Assembly: GCA_044870185.1 (NCBI GenBank)
Contig: JBIOYL010000291.1
Span: 1 to 9,059, forward strand
Source: JBIOYL01 sp044870185
GTDB taxonomy: Bacteria; Actinomycetota; CALGFH01
Direction: 5' to 3'
Length of the DNA stretch: 9,059 nucleotides
Position numbers and translations under genes: made by a program. Below, piece by piece: positions 4,988-9,059 of this stretch. The number at the start of each line of letters is the position of its first letter. Within the stretch, counting starts at the first letter, position 1. Under the pieces are notes generated by a model that saw only the letters and a program-made list of their open reading frames with translations, had not been told where the DNA came from and did not search any database.

Positions 4988-6607
4988 TTACCCGCTTCCC
5001 ACCCGACCGGGCTGGCCGGGCGCCTCGGCGATGGCGGGCACGCGCACGTCGACCAGCGCCGGGCCGGGGGCGGACAGCGCCGCCTTGAGCGCCGCCTCCA
5101 TCTCGGCCGGCTGCTCGGCGCGCAGGCCGGTGCCCCCGCACGCCTGGGCCCACGGCGCGAACCGGGCCGCCTGGCCGGCACGGCCGCTTGCCGAGTCGTT
5201 CAGCACCACCACCTTGACCGGCAGGTCGTGCTCGACCGCGGTCAGGAACTCGGCCATGAGCTTGGCGAAACCCTGGGCGCCGAGGACGGCGATGGCCTGG
5301 CGGGTCGGGTGCGCCCACTGCGCGGCGATCGCGTACGGCAGCGCGGCCGCCATGGTCGCCAGGTTGGCCGACAGCAGGTAGCTGCGGCCACCCCGGACGT
5401 CAAAGTGGCGGGCCGACCAGGTGGCGACCGGGCCGGAGTCCGAGGCCAGGATGGCGTCGTCGGCGGCCAGGCGGTCGATCGCCCGCAGCAGCGCGGGCGC
5501 CCGGATCGTGTCCGCGTGCAGGCTCTCCAGGCCCGCCAGGTAGCGGCGCCAGGCCGCCATTCCGGCCTGCGCCTCGGCCAGGAAGCTCCGGTCGGCCGCC
5601 GGCTCCAGCAGCGGCAGCAGGGCCGCCAGCGTCTCGGCGGCATCGCCGACCAGCGGCACCTCGCTGGGCCCGGAGCGGCCCACCCGGCTCAGGTCGGTCT
5701 CGATCTGCACCGTGTGCACCTGCTCGGGCTCGGGCAGGTGCCGGGCGTAGGGGAAGTTGGTGCCCACGACCAGCAGCGCGTCGGCCCGGGTGAGCGCCCG
5801 CTCGGACGGCCGGGTGCCGAGCGCGCCGACGCAGCCGGTGGTGAGCGGATGGTCGTCGGGCACGGCCGCCTTGCCGGGCAGGGACTTGACGATCGGGCTG
5901 GCCAGGCGCTCGGCCACGGCCAGCAGCTCGGCGCGCGCGTCGAGCGCGCCCACGCCGACGAGCATGGCCACCCGCCGCCCCCGGTTCAGCACGGCCGCCG
6001 CCCGGGCCAGCTCGCGCTCCTCGGGCACGCCGGGCGCCGGGACGAACAGCGGCGCGGTCGCCGGCGCCGCCGAGGGGGTGGTCGCCGCCCAGCTCGGCGG
6101 CCGGCCCTCGTCCTCCAGCTCGGGCGGGAAGGTGATGTGGGCGACCGTGCCGCGCGTGAGCGCATGACCGGCGGCGATGTCGACCATGGCGGGGATCTGC
6201 ACCGGCACGTGCACCTTGGCGTTGTAGTCGGCCACGTCGGCGAACAGCCGGTCCAGCGACACCTCCTGCTGGAAGCGGGTGCCGAGCAGGCGGGTGGGCA
6301 GCAGCTCGGTGACGGCCAGCACCGGCTGGTGGTCGAGCTTGGCGTCGTACAGGCCGTTGAGCAGGTGGATGGCGCCCGGCCCGGAGGTGGCCAGGGCGAC
6401 CCCGAGCCGGCCGGTCGCCTTGGCGTAGCCGCAGGCCATGAACGCGGCCGCCTCCTCGTGGTGGACTAGCACGAAGCGGATGCGGCCAGCCCGCCGCCGC
6501 AGCGAGGCGAGCACGGCGTCGCCGTCCTCCCCCGGCCGCCCGAACACGGTGTCCACCCCCCAGTCCACGAGCCGCTCCACCAGCAGCTCGGCGGCGCTCT
6601 CCTGCAT
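4988..6607 (-). CDS. Thiamine-diphosphate enzyme-fold protein with degenerate cofactor motif (PoxB/acetolactate synthase-like)
   Basis: This 539-residue protein has the three-domain layout of pyruvate oxidase and acetolactate synthase. The N-terminal Pyr domain has VHHEEAAAFMACGYAKATG with catalytic Glu E51, then SGPGAIHLLNGLYDA. A central Rossmann domain follows (about 185-330). The C-terminal PP domain has SANLATMAAALPYAIAAQ and LGAQGFAKLMAEFLTAVEHD. The metal- and diphosphate-binding motif GDG-x24-NN is altered: at the exact positions it reads G443-A444-Q445 and N470-D471, so the Mg-binding Asp is gone. After N470 the usual loop of roughly 20 residues (the NN-x-LG region to the WEQ and NPEY blocks) also seems missing. 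The frame is clean throughout and the ATG has a GGGAGA ribosome site, so this is not simple sequencing noise. It may be a catalytically altered or non-catalytic paralog. It lies between dhaM (87-bp gap) and the marR gene (9-bp gap). Confidence 0.85.
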   Translation of the reverse strand: MQESAAELLVERLVDWGVDTVFGRPGEDGDAVLASLRRRAGRIRFVLVHHEEAAAFMACGYAKATGRLGVALATSGPGAIHLLNGLYDAKLDHQPVLAVTELLPTRLLGTRFQQEVSLDRLFADVADYNAKVHVPVQIPAMVDIAAGHALTRGTVAHITFPPELEDEGRPPSWAATTPSAAPATAPLFVPAPGVPEERELARAAAVLNRGRRVAMLVGVGALDARAELLAVAERLASPIVKSLPGKAAVPDDHPLTTGCVGALGTRPSERALTRADALLVVGTNFPYARHLPEPEQVHTVQIETDLSRVGRSGPSEVPLVGDAAETLAALLPLLEPAADRSFLAEAQAGMAAWRRYLAGLESLHADTIRAPALLRAIDRLAADDAILASDSGPVATWSARHFDVRGGRSYLLSANLATMAAALPYAIAAQWAHPTRQAIAVLGAQGFAKLMAEFLTAVEHDLPVKVVVLNDSASGRAGQAARFAPWAQACGGTGLRAEQPAEMEAALKAALSAPGPALVDVRVPAIAEAPGQPGRVGSG

Positions 6608-6635
6608 GGCGGTCTCCCTGCGGCACGGGCATGGC

Positions 6636-6660
6636 GGTCGCGGACGCGCGTCTCGTCACC
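6636..6660. promoter_or_regulatory. Dyad upstream of the ThDP-fold gene, possible MarR operator
   Basis: A perfect 10-base palindrome GACGCGCGTC lies at 6643-6652, about 36 bases before the ATG. It is flanked by GGTCGCG on the left and, after one unpaired T, CGTCACC on the right, which extend the dyad with one mismatch and one wobble position. Its placement in the 87-bp gap before the ThDP-fold/marR pair fits an operator. TAGGGT on the minus strand (complement of 6659-6664) could be a -10, but no good -35 is seen. Confidence 0.3.
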
Positions 6661-6694
6661 CTACCGCGCTTTGCCCCGGTTCGCCGCGAGGACG

Positions 6695-7096
6695 TCAGCC
6701 CTTGAGCTTTTCCATGCCGGCGGCACCTTCGGCCGTCCGGGCGACCTCGTCCAGGCTGGAGCCGGTGCTGGCCTGGACGGCGGCGACAACCGCGCCCTCG
6801 ACCAGCGGCGCGCCCGAGATGCGGGTGCGGCCGCGCCGCTCGTCGCCGATCAGCTCGTCCACGGCGAGCTGGGCCGAGAGCACCGCGGAGCCGAGGTCGA
6901 CCAGGACGAGCACGCCGTCGCCCTGGTCGGCCTGCTCGATGGCGTCGGCGATCCGGCCGGCGTCGGTGCCGATGCCGCCGTCGTCGGTGCCGCCGGCCGC
7001 CAGGATCCGCACCGACCCGGCCATCTGACCGGCCAGCTCGACCACGCCCTCGGCCACCTTGGCCGAGTGCGAGACGATGACCAGCCCCACCGTCAC
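6695..7096 (-). CDS. dhaM: Dihydroxyacetone kinase phosphotransfer subunit DhaM (EIIA-Man domain only)
   Basis: This 133-residue protein relays phosphate from HPr of the phosphotransferase system to the ADP held in DhaL. It consists of a single EIIA-mannose-type domain. The N-terminal strand GLVIVSHSAKVAEGV carries the phosphorylated His H10. The GGTDDGGIGTDAGRI loop (about 35-49) and VLVLVDLGSAVLSAQLA (about 62-78) are typical of DhaM. E. coli DhaM adds HPr-like and enzyme I-like domains and some actinobacterial forms add an HPr-like domain; none is present here, as in the short Lactococcus type, so HPr and enzyme I must come from elsewhere in the genome. The GTG at 7094-7096 overlaps the dhaL stop in a GTGA junction, which suggests translational coupling. 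Confidence 0.92.
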   Translation of the reverse strand: MTVGLVIVSHSAKVAEGVVELAGQMAGSVRILAAGGTDDGGIGTDAGRIADAIEQADQGDGVLVLVDLGSAVLSAQLAVDELIGDERRGRTRISGAPLVEGAVVAAVQASTGSSLDEVARTAEGAAGMEKLKG

Positions 7097-7725
7097 CGGC
7101 CGTTGACCACGTCGGCCAGCGCCTGCACGATGAGCCGGGTCGAGGTGGCTCCCGGGTCCTGGTGGTCGCGGGAGCGTTCGCCGAGGTAGCTGGCCCGGCC
7201 CTTGCGGGCGATGAGCGGGATGGTCGCCTTCATGCCCCGCTCGGCGGCGGCCGCGGCGGCGTCGAGCGCCTCGCCGAGGTCCTTGCCGTCGGCGAGGGCG
7301 GCGTCGAGCGCCTCGAGCGCCGGCCAGCAGGCGTCCAACATGGTCTTGTCCTCCAGCTGAGCGTGGCCGCGGGCCACGATCCCGTCGTAGCCGGCCCGCA
7401 GGGCGGCGGCCAGCGCCCCGTCCTCGACCTCCTCGGCGTCGCCGAGCTGGCGGCCCACGCCCAGATAGAAGGAGCCGTACAGGGGGCCCGCGGCGCCGCC
7501 GACCTTGCCGATGAGGGCCATGCCCACGCCCCGGAACAGGGTGTTGAAGTTCTTGCCGCCGAAGGTCGGGAGCCGCTCCAGCACGGCCCGGAAGCCGCGC
7601 GCCATGTTGGTCCCGTGGTCGCCGTCGCCGATGGCCGCGTCCAGTTTGGTGAGCTCGGCGGCGTTGTCCTCGATGACCGACGCGGTGCGCTCCACCCAGC
7701 CCTGCGCCTGTGCGACGGTGAACAT
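7093..7725 (-). CDS. dhaL: Dihydroxyacetone kinase ADP-binding subunit DhaL
   Basis: This 210-residue cytosolic subunit carries a tightly bound ADP that is phosphorylated by DhaM and passes the phosphate to dihydroxyacetone on DhaK. The metal-nucleotide motif LDAAIGDGDHGTNMARGF spans residues 28-45, with D29, D34 and D36 in the Mg-binding places. GGAAGPLYGSF follows at 76-86, and the C terminus has the conserved KGRASYLGERS and HQDPGA blocks. Length fits the family (about 210). The ATG at 7723-7725 has AAGGAG nine bases upstream. It follows dhaK after a 79-bp gap that holds a hairpin, and overlaps dhaM by four bases. Confidence 0.95.
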   Translation of the reverse strand: MFTVAQAQGWVERTASVIEDNAAELTKLDAAIGDGDHGTNMARGFRAVLERLPTFGGKNFNTLFRGVGMALIGKVGGAAGPLYGSFYLGVGRQLGDAEEVEDGALAAALRAGYDGIVARGHAQLEDKTMLDACWPALEALDAALADGKDLGEALDAAAAAAERGMKATIPLIARKGRASYLGERSRDHQDPGATSTRLIVQALADVVNGR

Positions 7726-7753
7726 GTGGGCTGCTCCTTGTCGTCGTCCGGCC

Positions 7754-7788
7754 TGGCGGCCGCCGGGTGTGGTCGCCGACGGCCGCCA
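7754..7788. promoter_or_regulatory. Inverted repeat between dhaK and dhaL
   Basis: TGGCGGCCG (7754-7762) and CGGCCGCCA (7780-7788) form a perfect 9-bp stem with a 17-base loop in the 79-bp dhaK-dhaL spacer. It has no U-tract. It could protect the dhaK message from 3' decay or tune the dhaK:dhaL ratio; chance pairing in GC-rich DNA is also possible. Confidence 0.35.
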
Positions 7789-7804
7789 TCGTCCCGGCCC
7801 TCGT

Positions 7805-8806
<1,002 letters not shown>

Positions 8807-9059
8807 GAGACCCTCCTCTCAAGCAACCCAACCGACCCCCTGGGACCGACGCCGCCGCACCCGACCACTCCCGCGACCGCTTGGGCCGAAGGCGACCACG
8901 GGGCCGGAAGGGCCGCCGCTTGGACCGGAGACAACTATGGGCCGAGGCGACCGCCGCGGGCATCGGCGGCGATGCCGCCGGTCCGGCCTGGCCGCCTGGA
9001 CTGACCGATGACTGGGGCCCGGGCGGGGTCTCCGTTCGAAGCGACTGCTCTTGTCGGAG
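8807..9059 (-). promoter_or_regulatory. Upstream region of the dhaKLM operon with imperfect repeats
   Basis: No convincing gene is seen in these 253 bases. CCGCTTGG occurs at 8878-8885 and 8916-8923, 38 bases apart, each followed by a similar (G/A)CCG(A/G)AG stretch. TGGGCCGAAGGCGACC (8882-8897) recurs at 8938-8952 with one base deleted. A short hairpin CGGCGGC-GAT-GCCGCCG lies at 8964-8980. The only A/T-rich spot, ACAACTATG (8931-8939), reads CATAGT on the minus strand and might be a -10, but no -35 match is present. The repeats could be regulator sites or simple slippage products. Confidence 0.35.

Noticed and set aside
4427..6469. Plus-strand open frame of 680 codons opposite marR and the ThDP-fold gene
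   Set aside because: Antisense shadow: no ribosome site, no recognisable motifs, and composition rich in Gly, Arg, Gln and Val as expected from reversed GC-biased codons.
9010..9059. GTTCGAAGC near the right edge as a tRNA T-loop
   Set aside because: The flanking bases do not form a 5-bp T-stem, and no acceptor stem or anticodon arm can be drawn on either strand.

Overview
The window is very GC-rich, with strong G/C preference at third codon positions, frequent GTG starts and purine-rich Shine-Dalgarno sites. It carries a PgsA-like phospholipid synthase and a dhaKLM operon. This suggests a high-GC Gram-positive (actinobacterial) chromosome. I cannot name the genus, and no phage, plasmid, tRNA, rRNA or CRISPR sequence is visible.

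Layout. The left part (1-1963) holds a DUF885-type putative zinc peptidase on the minus strand. Its 3' end dissolves into a 15-bp repeat array that continues past the stop codon. A 157-bp divergent spacer leads to a plus-strand pair that overlaps by four bases: a CDP-alcohol phosphatidyltransferase (probably PgsA) and an extended SDR/NAD-dependent epimerase-like protein. Directly behind these, at 3712-4274, is a decayed remnant of the anaerobic glycerol-3-phosphate dehydrogenase genes. Recognisable blocks of GlpA and GlpC are spread over three reading frames, with large pieces missing and no GlpB. The remnant stops exactly at a perfect 38-base palindrome (4275-4312). On the other side of the palindrome lie only the first 34 codons of a minus-strand thiamine-diphosphate (ThDP) enzyme gene.

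The right part (4496-8806) is entirely minus strand. In transcription order it reads dhaK, dhaL, dhaM, a full-length ThDP-enzyme-fold protein, and a MarR-family regulator. dhaL and dhaM overlap by four bases, and the MarR gene starts 9 bases after the ThDP gene stops. DhaKLM phosphorylates dihydroxyacetone using a phosphotransferase-system phosphate and makes dihydroxyacetone phosphate, the same product that the lost GlpABC enzyme made from glycerol-3-phosphate. The locus therefore looks like a C3 (glycerol/dihydroxyacetone) catabolic island that has partly eroded.

Most notable points. The intact ThDP-fold protein has lost the metal-binding Asp of its GDG motif (GAQ instead) and apparently an active-site loop after the NN position, although its catalytic Glu is kept. 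The palindrome sits exactly where two unrelated truncated genes meet. The DUF885 3'-end minisatellite runs through the stop codon in frame. I see no strong case for a wholly new multi-gene system. The ThDP-fold/MarR pair beside dhaKLM is the best candidate for undescribed function.
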